From: Bacteroidota bacterium
Lineage (GTDB): Bacteria > Bacteroidota > Bacteroidia > Chitinophagales > Saprospiraceae
Direction: 5' to 3'
Assembly: GCA_024743405.1 (NCBI GenBank)
Contig: JANSWP010000005.1
Location: forward strand, 62,001-126,000
DNA: 64,000 nt
The translations under genes were made by a program, and so were the position numbers. Under the pieces are notes generated by a model that was given only the letters and a program-made list of their open reading frames with translations, did not search any database and was not told the DNA's origin. Positions 52,139-60,237 of this stretch are shown piece by piece (the stretch's first letter is position 1; each line of letters starts with the position of its first letter).

Positions 52139-53605
52139 TTAAGTATTAGTCAAAACACTTTTAACTAACTCTAACTCTTCTGCTTCATATTCTTCCAATA
52201 TTTTATCAAGTATGCGTCCTATTTTGGTAGTTACTCTAATAGCTTCTAACTTTGGCCAAGTTGCTTTTTCTCCTTTTATAATTAACTCAGCCAATTCTTG
52301 ATAGGTTAATGGCGAAAGCACTTTTCTAGGTTTGATAATGCTAAAATCTGCCATAATATTGATGTCGCCAGTATAGTTTTGTTGTACTACTGAATTGATA
52401 GTATTGGCAACTAGCGCTAAAGAGGGAACATATTTAAAAAATCGTTTGGCAATAGAATAGTTGAATTGAGTTGTTTCTTTAATGACTGCCGATCCAAATT
52501 TGATCATTGGGGCAATAAACTCATTATGATTAGAAGGGTCTTTAATAAAAGGCAGAACGATTGGATTAGTCAAACTGACGATAAAGTGATTGACTCCATA
52601 TAATCTTGCTAGTCGTTTGGAAGGTAAATCATTCGATGTAGAGCCATCTATCCATTTTCTGGAAGGTAAATAGGCTTGTATTTTGCCATCCTTATTTTTC
52701 GCGAAGAGCGTCGCTGGAGGAAAAATGCCTGGTATCGCACAAGAAGCCATTAATGCAGAACGTATCAATACATTTGGAGAGGCGACAGAATTTAATAAAC
52801 GAGATTTTTGTTGTGATCCGTGAGGAGCAATAGATATGTTGATTTTGCGTCCCGTTCGTTCATAAGCTTCTTGAAAAGTTAAATTGGGGATGAGATTATT
52901 AACAAGGGACTCTAAATCTCGAATACTCAATGAACTCCGTTTGTCCGCTATGTTTTTGAAAATACTGGCTTCTTGTTCTAATTCCTTGAGTAGAACTTCA
53001 TTTTCTAGATGAGCTACCAATTCTTCATCTGTATAAGTGCCAGCGAAAGCTGCAAATATTGAACCCGCACTAGATCCAGAAATAACATCAGGTAACAAAT
53101 GATATTGGGCAAGTACCTTCAATACACCTGCATGAAAGTTACCTAGTTGTCCACCACCACTTAGCATTAATGCTGAGCGGCCAAAACAATGGCTTGCTCG
53201 ACGAAAAAAGTCGAGTTTATCTTCAAAACTAATTTTATCATTATTTTTATCTGCTAAATGAAGGAGACCATCTGCTACTTCATCTACATAATCCACAATT
53301 AACTGTTTGGTCCCAAAGAGCGCCTTTGTATGTAATTGAGGATTACCCATCCCTCCCATATTACCGTGTATTCCTTCATTTAGCGTAAACAATAACCCTT
53401 GGTCATCTCCCTTCTCCCGATAAGCTCGCAATGTCTCTAGGCGAAGATAGATTTCATCATTGTCATATAACTTGCTATAATTTACATTTTTCCAGGCTTC
53501 CATCCCTGATGCTTCGTCATGCTTTAGAGCACATGTTTTCCATTCTTCATAACTATTTGCCTGATTTAATTCTTTCTTGATCTTATTTAACCCTATCGAA
53601 AACAT
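52139..53605 (-). CDS. Patatin-like lipase with DUF3336 domain
   Basis: There are 488 residues. Residues about 10-130 form a DUF3336 region (ALKHDEASGMEAWKN, RLETLRAYREKGDDQGLLF). The patatin domain starts at ALMLSGGGQLGNFHAG (oxyanion loop), has the nucleophile Ser179 in GSSAG and the catalytic Asp320 in WIDGSTSND. The arrangement is that of the TGL/SDP1-type triacylglycerol lipases found in fungi, plants and some bacteria. It hydrolyses acyl esters of lipids; the preferred lipid is not known. It is cytosolic or membrane-associated (no signal peptide). Confidence 0.92.
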   Translation of the reverse strand: MFSIGLNKIKKELNQANSYEEWKTCALKHDEASGMEAWKNVNYSKLYDNDEIYLRLETLRAYREKGDDQGLLFTLNEGIHGNMGGMGNPQLHTKALFGTKQLIVDYVDEVADGLLHLADKNNDKISFEDKLDFFRRASHCFGRSALMLSGGGQLGNFHAGVLKVLAQYHLLPDVISGSSAGSIFAAFAGTYTDEELVAHLENEVLLKELEQEASIFKNIADKRSSLSIRDLESLVNNLIPNLTFQEAYERTGRKINISIAPHGSQQKSRLLNSVASPNVLIRSALMASCAIPGIFPPATLFAKNKDGKIQAYLPSRKWIDGSTSNDLPSKRLARLYGVNHFIVSLTNPIVLPFIKDPSNHNEFIAPMIKFGSAVIKETTQFNYSIAKRFFKYVPSLALVANTINSVVQQNYTGDINIMADFSIIKPRKVLSPLTYQELAELIIKGEKATWPKLEAIRVTTKIGRILDKILEEYEAEELELVKSVLTNT

Positions 53606-53727
53606 ATTAGCTAGATTTTATGGTTTTAATTTGATCTGAAATGATGCCTGATAATTGAGTGGGTGGTGTTCTAAGATGGTCTTTAGGAATGTATAGTTAT
53701 TTGATCCTCATTCCTGAAATTTATCTA

Positions 53728-53889
53728 AGGGAGTAGGAAACAAATAACCTACCCATTTCACTTGCTCTTTTTCCTTCATTTTTCGTTAAAAATACTCATC
53801 ATACCTATTGATATGTCTGCGTTTTTTGCCTCGACTGAATAAAAAATAGCTGTGCAAAATTTGGGTACCTTATTTATTTCCTACTCCCT
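53728..53889. repeat. Hairpin-core repeat, copy F
   Basis: The outer arms start AGGGAGTAGGAAACAAATAA (left) and end TTATTTATTTCCTACTCCCT (right), with few mismatches. Core GTTAAAAATACTCATC, hairpin CATACC TATT GATATG (53800-53815), GCGTTTTTTGCCTCG. Its right arm encodes the last two residues and TAG stop of the DUF192 gene. Confidence 0.8.
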
Positions 53890-54504
53890 AACTACTTCAA
53901 AGTCAAATATATCTCCAACCTTTATTCCATTTTTTTGACAATATCCTGCAACTACCTCAATCACATAAAGTGCGGGCTCCGTAGGTGGTAAAGAACGTTC
54001 AGAGAAAGGCTCGGTATTTTGGTGAATGGTGATAATCTCTTTGTTTTCATTTGTAAAAATGATATCCAAGGAGATATGAGTATTTTTCATCCAAAAGCCA
54101 GTTGTAGGGTCATTTTTATCGAACATAAAAAGCATTCCCTGGTTTTCGTCCATACTTTTTCGATGCATAAGACCACTCATTCTTTGGCTTTCGTCATCTG
54201 CAATTTCGATCTCTATTTTGGTGATTTGCGCTCCATTTTCACCACGTATAAATGATAATTCACCTTCTTTTTGAAAAACAGGCTCAACGATAGCAGGTGT
54301 TGTATTTGCTGAAGAAATATCTGGTCGAGGCTTAGGTTTGGAAGGTAAATTAGGAATAACCAAACCAATTAGACCTAAAATCATGACCGCAATGATAGCC
54401 CATTGCCCTGTAGTCATTTTAGACTTTCGACGACGAGTCCTATTCTTTTTTAGTTCATTAGCTTTTTCTACGCTCTTTTTTGTTTTAGCTTTTTTGTACG
54501 ACAT
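53881..54504 (-). CDS. DUF192 membrane-anchored protein
   Basis: The start was set at ATG 54504 (207 residues); ATG 54534 is possible and the longest frame uses TTG. A basic stretch (KKNRTRRRKSK) and one membrane helix (WAIIAVMILGLIGLVIP) precede a linker. Residues about 85-205 form a DUF192 domain (DDESQRMSGLMHRKSMDENQGMLFMFDKNDPTTGFWMKNTHISLDIIF, ALYVIEVVAGYCQKNGIKVGD). DUF192 proteins are small beta proteins of unknown role. The last residues RE and the stop codon come from repeat copy F, whose arm overlaps the gene end. Confidence 0.88.
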   Translation of the reverse strand: MSYKKAKTKKSVEKANELKKNRTRRRKSKMTTGQWAIIAVMILGLIGLVIPNLPSKPKPRPDISSANTTPAIVEPVFQKEGELSFIRGENGAQITKIEIEIADDESQRMSGLMHRKSMDENQGMLFMFDKNDPTTGFWMKNTHISLDIIFTNENKEIITIHQNTEPFSERSLPPTEPALYVIEVVAGYCQKNGIKVGDIFDFEVVRE

Positions 54505-54953
54505 TTCTTTAATGATTGCAAGTTTGATGTTCATGTATTCATTCAAGACTAAAAAGTTTGAATGATTTCAGTACACAAAAATAGCCTTTTCAATCACATT
54601 TCCTCCACTCAATCCAATTCAAAAAGAACTAGTGAAATGAGTAGATTAATATTTTCAGCTCTTCGACAAATCTCGTGGAAAAGTAAAATCTATCCAAGTA
54701 CCATATTTTCGAAAGCCTTTAAATGATTATGGAACACTTAAGAATTTTATTCGTTGATAATCAGTCGAAAAATCTATCGAGTCCGACAAAAAAAGAGTTG
54801 TGCAAAGGTCGAGGAAGCATAGGTGTTTCAATGGATGAACCTTAAGATCAAGGCAAGAATTTTGATCTAAAGGGAGAAGAGAAAGGATTTAAATAAAATG
54901 ATGATCTGAAAAAAGGAGACGAAGGTAATAACCGAGGATCTTAGCTTCAAATA
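54505..54953. other. Non-coding gap upstream of the DUF192 gene
   Basis: About 450 bases with no supported gene on either strand. It is AT-rich; no promoter with both boxes was found. Confidence 0.35.
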
Positions 54954-54991
54954 CTCAGTTCCCAGTTAGTAGTTTAAAACTGGGAACTGAG
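54954..54991 (-). terminator. Hairpin after the 55000 lipoprotein gene
   Basis: Perfect 14-bp arms (54954-54967 and 54978-54991) begin nine bases past the stop codon on the minus strand. The T-tract is weak. Confidence 0.6.
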
Positions 54992-54999
54992 GGCTTATA

Positions 55000-55686
55000 T
55001 TATTTTAATTCTTCCAAGTCATCTTGGATATCATCGAAAGCCGATTTTAATTTACGTAAAGAAACATTTTTACCTTTCAAAGTCACCAGAAAACGATCAT
55101 AGCAACCTGCTACTAATTCGTATTCTTCCCGATCAGGATCATATTTTTCAATCACTTTATGACCATTTACTTCTGCTATTCTTTCGAAACCGCCATTGGC
55201 AGTTTCTTTATCTACGTCAATTTTTGCCCAATCAGATAATTTTGAGAAAAATAGTCCCATGCCACCTCCATCAACAATAGCGACTTCAATTTTTTGATCA
55301 TCATCTTCATATGTTGCTTTGGCAGCGGTCACATTTAGACCGAAAGCACCACTTTTTTCTGAAGAACTCTCCGTTTGTTTAATCCAATCGATTCGTTTTG
55401 GTAATATTTTTTTCAAATCACGTGAATCAACAGTTTCAATTTTTTCACCATTATCGTTATCAATATTGACATCAATATTGATGTTATCTAATGCCTTCCC
55501 AACTTCATCAAGAGCTTTTTTTAAATCGTCCTTATTTTCAATCTTAATGTCTACGTTCTCTCCCGCTTTTGTATCAATTTTAATGGAAACATTTTCATTA
55601 TCATCTTTTGTAGTTTCAATCGTACAGGCAGAAAGACTGAGTGCAACTAAAAATGCGGCAAAAGAAAATAAAGGGAAATTTTTCAT
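55000..55686 (-). CDS. Hypothetical lipoprotein with acidic coiled-coil region
   Basis: There are 228 residues. The lipoprotein signal is FAAFLVALSLSAC (Cys21). Residues 22-90 repeat VDIKIEN, INIDVNIDN and similar motifs, strongly acidic. Residues 100-228 look like a compact alpha+beta domain (AKATYEDDDQKIEVAIVDGGGMG, ANGGFERIAEVNGHKVIEKYD, CYDRFLVTLKG). I recognise no named family. It is probably anchored in an outer or inner membrane leaflet facing the periplasm. Confidence 0.7.
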   Translation of the reverse strand: MKNFPLFSFAAFLVALSLSACTIETTKDDNENVSIKIDTKAGENVDIKIENKDDLKKALDEVGKALDNINIDVNIDNDNGEKIETVDSRDLKKILPKRIDWIKQTESSSEKSGAFGLNVTAAKATYEDDDQKIEVAIVDGGGMGLFFSKLSDWAKIDVDKETANGGFERIAEVNGHKVIEKYDPDREEYELVAGCYDRFLVTLKGKNVSLRKLKSAFDDIQDDLEELK

Positions 55687-55867
55687 AAGAATTATTTTGA
55701 TGAATATTTTGTAGGAAAATATCGAACAGTAGGGTGAAGGCGGTTCAATATTTTCTACAAAATTTTAGTAAAGCAAGCAATTAGAAGGGAAAAAAGAAGG
55801 CGTGCTATTTTCGTCGGCAAAAATTATATTTTTCTCGACAGAATTAGAGCGTAATTAAAAAACATTA

Positions 55868-56023
55868 AGAGTATGTCTAAAAATTTTACAAATTGAGAAT
55901 CAATGATTTATGGTTCTGGCGATAAATTATTAAAGGAGTTTGCCGAGGCAAATGACCGCAATAATTTGAAAGACAGGTTCATAAAGCGTTGGTTTTTAGG
56001 AAGTAAAAATTTAGACATACTCT
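55868..56023. repeat. 156-bp palindromic MITE-like element (copy G)
   Basis: Terminal inverted repeats AGAGTATGTCTAAA... (55868-55889) and ...TTTAGACATACTCT (56003-56023) match over about 21 bases with one added base. Inside are AAATTATT...AATAATTT arms and a central hairpin TTTGCC GA GGCAAA. It is non-coding and lies in the gap upstream of the 55000 lipoprotein gene. Confidence 0.65.
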
Positions 56024-56042
56024 AACTTAAAGCGGAAAAGGT

Positions 56043-56432
56043 TTAATATCTATCATTTTTAAATCCATCGATATTTCGGCGTTCTTTTTTGGTAGGTCTT
56101 CCCGAACCTCTTTCCCGCATTTCTGGTCGTCCTTTTCCAATGAACCAATCATTATATTTGTTTAATTCTTCTTCTGGCGTCAGATTTTCGTAACACGTGA
56201 TTGCAATAGGTGCGCCGACTCTTTTTTCAATTAAATCAATAACTTTAAATTCTAAATTGAATCCGCCTTTATTAACTTTAACGAGGGCTTCTCTTTCTAC
56301 TAAAAAAGAGGGTTTAACGGAAACATCATTAATTCTTACCTTACTAGACTTACAAGCATCGGTTGCCATGGTTCTCGATTTGAATATCCGAACACTCCAT
56401 AGCCATTTGTCTATTCTTACTTTTTTTAACAT
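56043..56432 (-). CDS. S4-domain RNA-binding protein (Hsp15-like)
   Basis: There are 129 residues. The S4 domain is RIDKWLWSVRIFKSRTMATDACKSSKVRINDVSVKPSFLV (residues 6-45). The C-terminal part is basic, ending KKERRNIDGFKNDRY. Hsp15 rescues free 50S subunits with bound tRNA in the heat-shock response of E. coli; here the same role is inferred from the family. It is encoded 37 bp after ppk2 on the same strand. Confidence 0.9.
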   Translation of the reverse strand: MLKKVRIDKWLWSVRIFKSRTMATDACKSSKVRINDVSVKPSFLVEREALVKVNKGGFNLEFKVIDLIEKRVGAPIAITCYENLTPEEELNKYNDWFIGKGRPEMRERGSGRPTKKERRNIDGFKNDRY

Positions 56433-56469
56433 CTTTTGTATTTTTACAAAAAAAATCTATATAGTCGAA

Positions 56470-57210
56470 TTAATCCTCTTCTAGTGACGGCCATTCCATT
56501 GGCAACGTTTCAAGTCTTTCAACTATGGCTTTCGATATCAAGTAATCTCTATACCATCGCTCATCTACTGGTACAATTTGCCAAGGAGTTCGACAATTAT
56601 TTAGTACATCCTCGTAACAACGCATATACTCTTCCCAATGTTCCCGTTCTCTCCAATCATTAGAATTATGTTTCCAGTTTTTGTCTCGTTCATCGATTCT
56701 TTGCTGTAATTCAATTTCTTGCTGGTCGTAAGAAAGGTGTAAAAAAAACTTAAAAAGGATCGTATTATTATCAAATTGAATCAAATCTTCAAAGGAATTA
56801 ATGGCATCCATTCGTTTGTCTACCTTTTCTTCATCAATCCATTTATGAACTCTTTGTATCAATACATCTTCATAATGAGAGCGATTAAAAACTTTAATCT
56901 CGCCTTTTCCAGGACATTGTTTATGGACTCTCCACAAAAAGTCATGTGCAAATTCTTCTTCTGTTGGCTTTTTGAATGAATAGACGCTGATACCATCATG
57001 GGTGCAGTATTTTAGAACATTTTTAACTGCTCCATCTTTCCCACTTGCATCCATTCCTTGAAAAATAATTAGGATGGCATACTTTTTTTCTGCTCTAATT
57101 AAAGCATGAAAGTCAGCAATCTGTTTAGCGTATTTTTTGGTTTTTTCCTCAATTTCTTTTTTGGAAAGTCCTTTTGGTGGTCTAGTTGATATATCCGTAA
57201 GCTTAATCAT
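56470..57210 (-). CDS. ppk2: Polyphosphate kinase 2 family protein
   Basis: The start was set at ATG 57210, giving 246 residues; a TTG lies six codons upstream. Walker A is GMDASGKD (residues 52-59) and the second motif is VFNRSHYEDVLIQRVH. The C-terminal WKHNSNDWREREHWEEYMRCYEDVL and WQIVPVDERWYRDYLIS match the single-domain PPK2 type. These enzymes transfer phosphate between polyphosphate and nucleoside mono- or diphosphates; the class (I, II or III) is undecided. Hsp15-like follows. Confidence 0.92.
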   Translation of the reverse strand: MIKLTDISTRPPKGLSKKEIEEKTKKYAKQIADFHALIRAEKKYAILIIFQGMDASGKDGAVKNVLKYCTHDGISVYSFKKPTEEEFAHDFLWRVHKQCPGKGEIKVFNRSHYEDVLIQRVHKWIDEEKVDKRMDAINSFEDLIQFDNNTILFKFFLHLSYDQQEIELQQRIDERDKNWKHNSNDWREREHWEEYMRCYEDVLNNCRTPWQIVPVDERWYRDYLISKAIVERLETLPMEWPSLEED

Positions 57211-57244
57211 GGTTTTTATGTTTTTCAAAGGTTTTGATACATCA

Positions 57245-57252
57245 CAAAGCTA
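57245..57252 (-). promoter_or_regulatory. -7 box of the ppk2 gene
   Basis: Read on the minus strand this is TAGCTTTG, fitting TAnnTTTG, about 35 bases before the ATG at 57210. No -33 match at the usual spacing. Confidence 0.4.
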
Positions 57253-57441
57253 CAATGTTTCATTTTCTAACCCCCTTAATCGTTAATTAAATTTCAACAC
57301 ATCACCTATATTGAGGGATTCGTCACCTTTTACTTTTCTGTACCTATTTGAAATACTACTTTTATAAATATTCTGAAAGAACACGCTTCTCATTTTTTGT
57401 TTACAATCCCAATCAATTAATAATTTAATGATGGAGGAATT

Positions 57442-57481
57442 GGTTTATCGGGTCGAAGTTCGCTTCACTGCCCGATAAACC
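57442..57481. terminator. Second hairpin in the rplI-ppk2 gap
   Basis: Arms GGTTTATCGGGT (57442-57453) and GCCCGATAAACC (57470-57481) pair with one G-U, with a small inner stem GAAG and CTTC. On the plus strand it is followed by a T-rich run. It may back up the rplI terminator. Confidence 0.45.
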
Positions 57482-57514
57482 CTTTTTCAGAATTTTTTAA
57501 ACATCAATAAACAG

Positions 57515-57550
57515 AAAAAGCCAATCTCCCATAAGGGTGATTGGCTTTTT
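57515..57550 (-). terminator. Terminator of the rpsF-rpsR-rplI operon
   Basis: Perfect 12-bp arms (57515-57526 and 57539-57550) begin 20 bases past the rplI stop and end in a T-run on the minus strand (AAAAA on the plus strand). Confidence 0.8.
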
Positions 57551-57569
57551 ACTTAGATAGTAAATCTAA

Positions 57570-58013
57570 TTATTCTTCCACAACTTCAAACTTAATAGTA
57601 GACTCTACTTCAGGATGAAGATTTACAGTTGCTGTATAGGTTCCCAAAGTTTTTACCTCAGGAATGTCAATGATTTTACGATCAACTTCTACTTCTAGTT
57701 GATCCAATAATGCTTGAGCCAATTGGATATTGGTCACACTACCAAAGATTTTACCAGAAGTACCTGCTTTTGCTCCAATTTTTAATAACGAATCGTTGAG
57801 CTTGGCAGCGATAACTTTGTATTCATCTAACGATTTAGCTAAACGAGCTGCCTCCCGTCGTCGGTAATCTTCCAAACGACGCATATTAGTATCATTGGCA
57901 ATTAATGCCTTTTTTTGAGGAATTAGGTAGTTACGAGCATAGCCGTTTTTTACTGAAACGACTTCGAATTTACCACCTACCTTATCTATATTTTGAAGAA
58001 GTATTATATTCAT
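57570..58013 (-). CDS. rplI: 50S ribosomal protein L9
   Basis: There are 147 residues. The N-terminal RNA-binding domain MNIILLQNIDKVGGKFEVVSV, with GYARNYLIPQKKALIA, is typical, followed by a central helix and a C-terminal domain with SLLKIGAKAGTSGKIFGSVTN. Length is normal. It is last in the rpsF-rpsR-rplI order standard in Bacteroidota. The start is ATG 58013. Confidence 0.97.
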   Translation of the reverse strand: MNIILLQNIDKVGGKFEVVSVKNGYARNYLIPQKKALIANDTNMRRLEDYRRREAARLAKSLDEYKVIAAKLNDSLLKIGAKAGTSGKIFGSVTNIQLAQALLDQLEVEVDRKIIDIPEVKTLGTYTATVNLHPEVESTIKFEVVEE

Positions 58014-58109
58014 CTTTCAAAGGTGATTAGTGATTTGAGATTGATGATTAGGAATTAAAGACACCATATTTTTGTTGTCAATAGTTACTAATGACCAATC
58101 ACTAACTAG

Positions 58110-58376
58110 TTATTTCAACAAATCTGTTACGTATGGTAGCAATGCAAGGTGTCTTGCTCTTTTTACTGCTGTTGAAACTTTTCGTTGATATTTTAAAGAG
58201 TTACCCGTAATACGACGTGGTAAAACTTTTCCTTGTCCATTGACAAATTGAACCAAAAAATCAGAATCTTTATAATCAATATGTTTGATTCCAAATTTTT
58301 TGAAGCGACAATATTTTTGACGCTTGGAACCGATATTCGGATTACTTAAGAATTTTATATCGTCTCTAGAAGCCAT
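58110..58376 (-). CDS. rpsR: 30S ribosomal protein S18
   Basis: There are 88 residues. [50 protein letters not shown] is the family core. The cysteine of CRFKKF is retained. It lies between rpsF and rplI on the same strand. Confidence 0.97.
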   Translation of the reverse strand: MASRDDIKFLSNPNIGSKRQKYCRFKKFGIKHIDYKDSDFLVQFVNGQGKVLPRRITGNSLKYQRKVSTAVKRARHLALLPYVTDLLK

Positions 58377-58435
58377 ATTATTAATATTGAATAGTTAAAT
58401 AATTAGGTAAATGAGAATAGAAACCTTGAGGCGCT

Positions 58436-59131
58436 CTATTCTTCTTCACCACTTCCACTTTGTGAAGATGCAACTCTTCCACCTTTAAGATCTTCTTGCC
58501 AAGCTTTCAATTTGTCCCAATCTCCAGCAGCAGCCAATTCAGCTTGCTTTGACCAAGTTGTTGGATCTTGGTTTTGAAATCTATCAGCATCAATTTCAAG
58601 TAAAATCTCCTTAATCCTTTCAGGTGTTTTAGCTGCTAGCATAGCAAAAGTGGAAATTCCATAACCTTTCAAGGCTTCAGAAACCTTAGGTCCAATTCCT
58701 TCAATGCGCTTTAAGTTATCACCATGAGGCTGATTGGCTTTTTGAGCCTTTTTTTGAGCAGCTTCTTGTTGCTCTCGCATCTTCGTTCTTTTGGCTTTGC
58801 CAATAACACCTTCTCGTTTATTCTTGTTGTATTCTACACCAAATTTGTCTAGCTTAACCGTCAAGAAACGCATAATTCGTTCATCTCGACGTAAAGACAA
58901 TTCCATTGGGTCTACTACTACACCGTTTTCAGTTTCGAATTCGATACAATAGTAAATACCAGTTGTTCTGCGATTAATAGGGTAAGCCAACTGGCGTAGT
59001 CCCATTTCATCAACAGCAACGATTTTGCAACCTTCACTTTGAAGACGATCAACATAAGTTTGAGCCGTACCTTTGATTTCATCACCTGTCAAGACAGGAT
59101 CAACGATGAAGGTAACTTCATAATTTCGCAT
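58436..59131 (-). CDS. rpsF: 30S ribosomal protein S6 with C-terminal helix-hairpin-helix extension
   Basis: There are 231 residues, about double the normal length. Residues 1-105 are S6 (MRNYEVTFIVDPVLTGDEI, LAYPINRRTTGIYYCIEFE, SLRRDERIMRFLTVKLD). Residues 106-138 are a charged linker. Residues 139-220 add NLKRIEGIGPKVSEALKGYG (a helix-hairpin-helix GIGPK motif), then TFAMLAAKTPERIKEILLEI and a Trp-rich DPTTWSKQAELAAAGDWDKL segment, followed by an acidic tail. Similar GIGPK extensions occur on some Bacteroidota L21 proteins. It is the first gene of the operon; its promoter overlaps the hesB terminator. Confidence 0.95.
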   Translation of the reverse strand: MRNYEVTFIVDPVLTGDEIKGTAQTYVDRLQSEGCKIVAVDEMGLRQLAYPINRRTTGIYYCIEFETENGVVVDPMELSLRRDERIMRFLTVKLDKFGVEYNKNKREGVIGKAKRTKMREQQEAAQKKAQKANQPHGDNLKRIEGIGPKVSEALKGYGISTFAMLAAKTPERIKEILLEIDADRFQNQDPTTWSKQAELAAAGDWDKLKAWQEDLKGGRVASSQSGSGEEE

Positions 59132-59236
59132 GTAATTATCGGATTTTTATTTTCCGGCTTGCCGTTACGGACTTTGATTATAGGTTCAAAATCATGGAAA
59201 TTCGCAACGAAAAACAACGGATTTTTAAAAGAGGCA

Positions 59237-59266
59237 CAAAGGTACAAAAAAAGCCTCATTCAACAA
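59237..59266 (-). promoter_or_regulatory. Promoter of the rpsF operon
   Basis: Read on the minus strand: TTG (59264-59266), 19 bp, TACCTTTG (59237-59244). The -33 box lies inside the loop of the upstream terminator hairpin. The leader to the ATG at 59131 is about 100 bases. Confidence 0.65.
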
Positions 59267-59281
59267 GTGAATGAGGCTTTT
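59249..59281 (-). terminator. Terminator of the iscS-iscU-hesB operon
   Basis: Perfect 14-bp arms (59249-59262 and 59268-59281) with a 5-base loop and a T-run on the minus strand, about 40 bases past the hesB stop. It overlaps the rpsF promoter. Confidence 0.8.
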
Positions 59282-59319
59282 AAATTTTATAAAAGCTTTG
59301 AGTTTTTAATAAAAGCCTC

Positions 59320-59646
59320 CTATACAGCAAAACTTTCTCCACAGCCGCATTCACGGGCTGCATTTGGGTTATTAAAATAAAAGCCTTTGCCGTTTAAACC
59401 GCCAGAAAACTCTAGCGTAGTATTACATAAATAAAGGAAACTCTTCAAATCGGTAACGACTTTCATTCCATTGTCCTCGAAAACCTGGTCATTAGGTTGA
59501 GACTCATTATCAAAGTCCATTTTATAAGACAAACCTGAACAACCTCCACTAGTTACAGATACACGGACAAAATATTCTTCTCCTAGTCCTTCGCCATTCA
59601 TTAACATTTGAATTCTTTCCTTTGCTGTGTTCGCTACAAATAACAT
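59320..59646 (-). CDS. HesB/IscA-family iron-sulfur assembly protein
   Basis: The start was set at ATG 59646 (108 residues); GTG 59658 is possible. The three metal-binding cysteines are Cys36 (SGGCSGLSY), Cys100 and Cys102 (ECGCGESF), as in A-type carriers (IscA/ErpA/SufA). It delivers or scaffolds Fe-S clusters. It is encoded 82 bp after iscU in the same operon. Confidence 0.94.
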   Translation of the reverse strand: MLFVANTAKERIQMLMNGEGLGEEYFVRVSVTSGGCSGLSYKMDFDNESQPNDQVFEDNGMKVVTDLKSFLYLCNTTLEFSGGLNGKGFYFNNPNAARECGCGESFAV

Positions 59647-59728
59647 CTTTTGATTCACGATTTTTGATTTACGACTTACAATTTGATTTGAGGAAACCGT
59701 AAGGCATAAATTTTTATTCAGAAATCAA

Positions 59729-60145
59729 TTAGTGGCTTGCTGTCAAGTCAACAGTGACTTCCAAACCATTCTTTTTTTGATAGTCGGCGATAGCGCCTTT
59801 GATTGCATCTTCGGCCAAAACTGAGCAGTGAATTTTTACAGGTGGTAGAGCCAATTCTTCTACAATATCCATATTGTCAATTTTCATTGCTTCATCAACT
59901 GTTTTACCTTTCAACCATTCGGTGGCTAAGGAAGAAGACGCAATTGCAGAACCACAACCGAAGGTCTTAAATTTAGCATCTTTGATTGTTCCTGAGTCGC
60001 TATCCACTTCTATTTGAAGACGCATAACATCACCACATTCAGGTGCTCCAACCAAGCCTGTTCCAACATTATTACTTCCTTTATCAAGTGTTCCCACATT
60101 TCGTGGATTTTTGAAGTGCTCTAATACTTTCTCTGAATAAGCCAT
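59729..60145 (-). CDS. iscU: Iron-sulfur cluster scaffold IscU
   Basis: There are 138 residues. The three scaffold cysteines are Cys37 (GAPECGDVM), Cys64 (KTFGCGSAIASSS) and Cys107 (KIHCSVLAEDAI). The LPPVK motif recognised by the HscA-type chaperone precedes Cys107. Clusters are built here with sulfur from IscS, encoded 92 bp upstream. Confidence 0.97.
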   Translation of the reverse strand: MAYSEKVLEHFKNPRNVGTLDKGSNNVGTGLVGAPECGDVMRLQIEVDSDSGTIKDAKFKTFGCGSAIASSSLATEWLKGKTVDEAMKIDNMDIVEELALPPVKIHCSVLAEDAIKGAIADYQKKNGLEVTVDLTASH

Positions 60146-60237
60146 TGTCTTTTATATTTTGTACGAGGCTAGATATTACGAAGTACGAAATCTTGAAAAT
60201 GCGCTTCGTATATCTTACGTCGTTAAGTGAATTTGAA

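Noticed and set aside
55319-55714. 131-codon plus-strand frame
   Set aside because: Opposite strand of the lipoprotein gene 55000-55686; the lipobox and signal support the minus strand.
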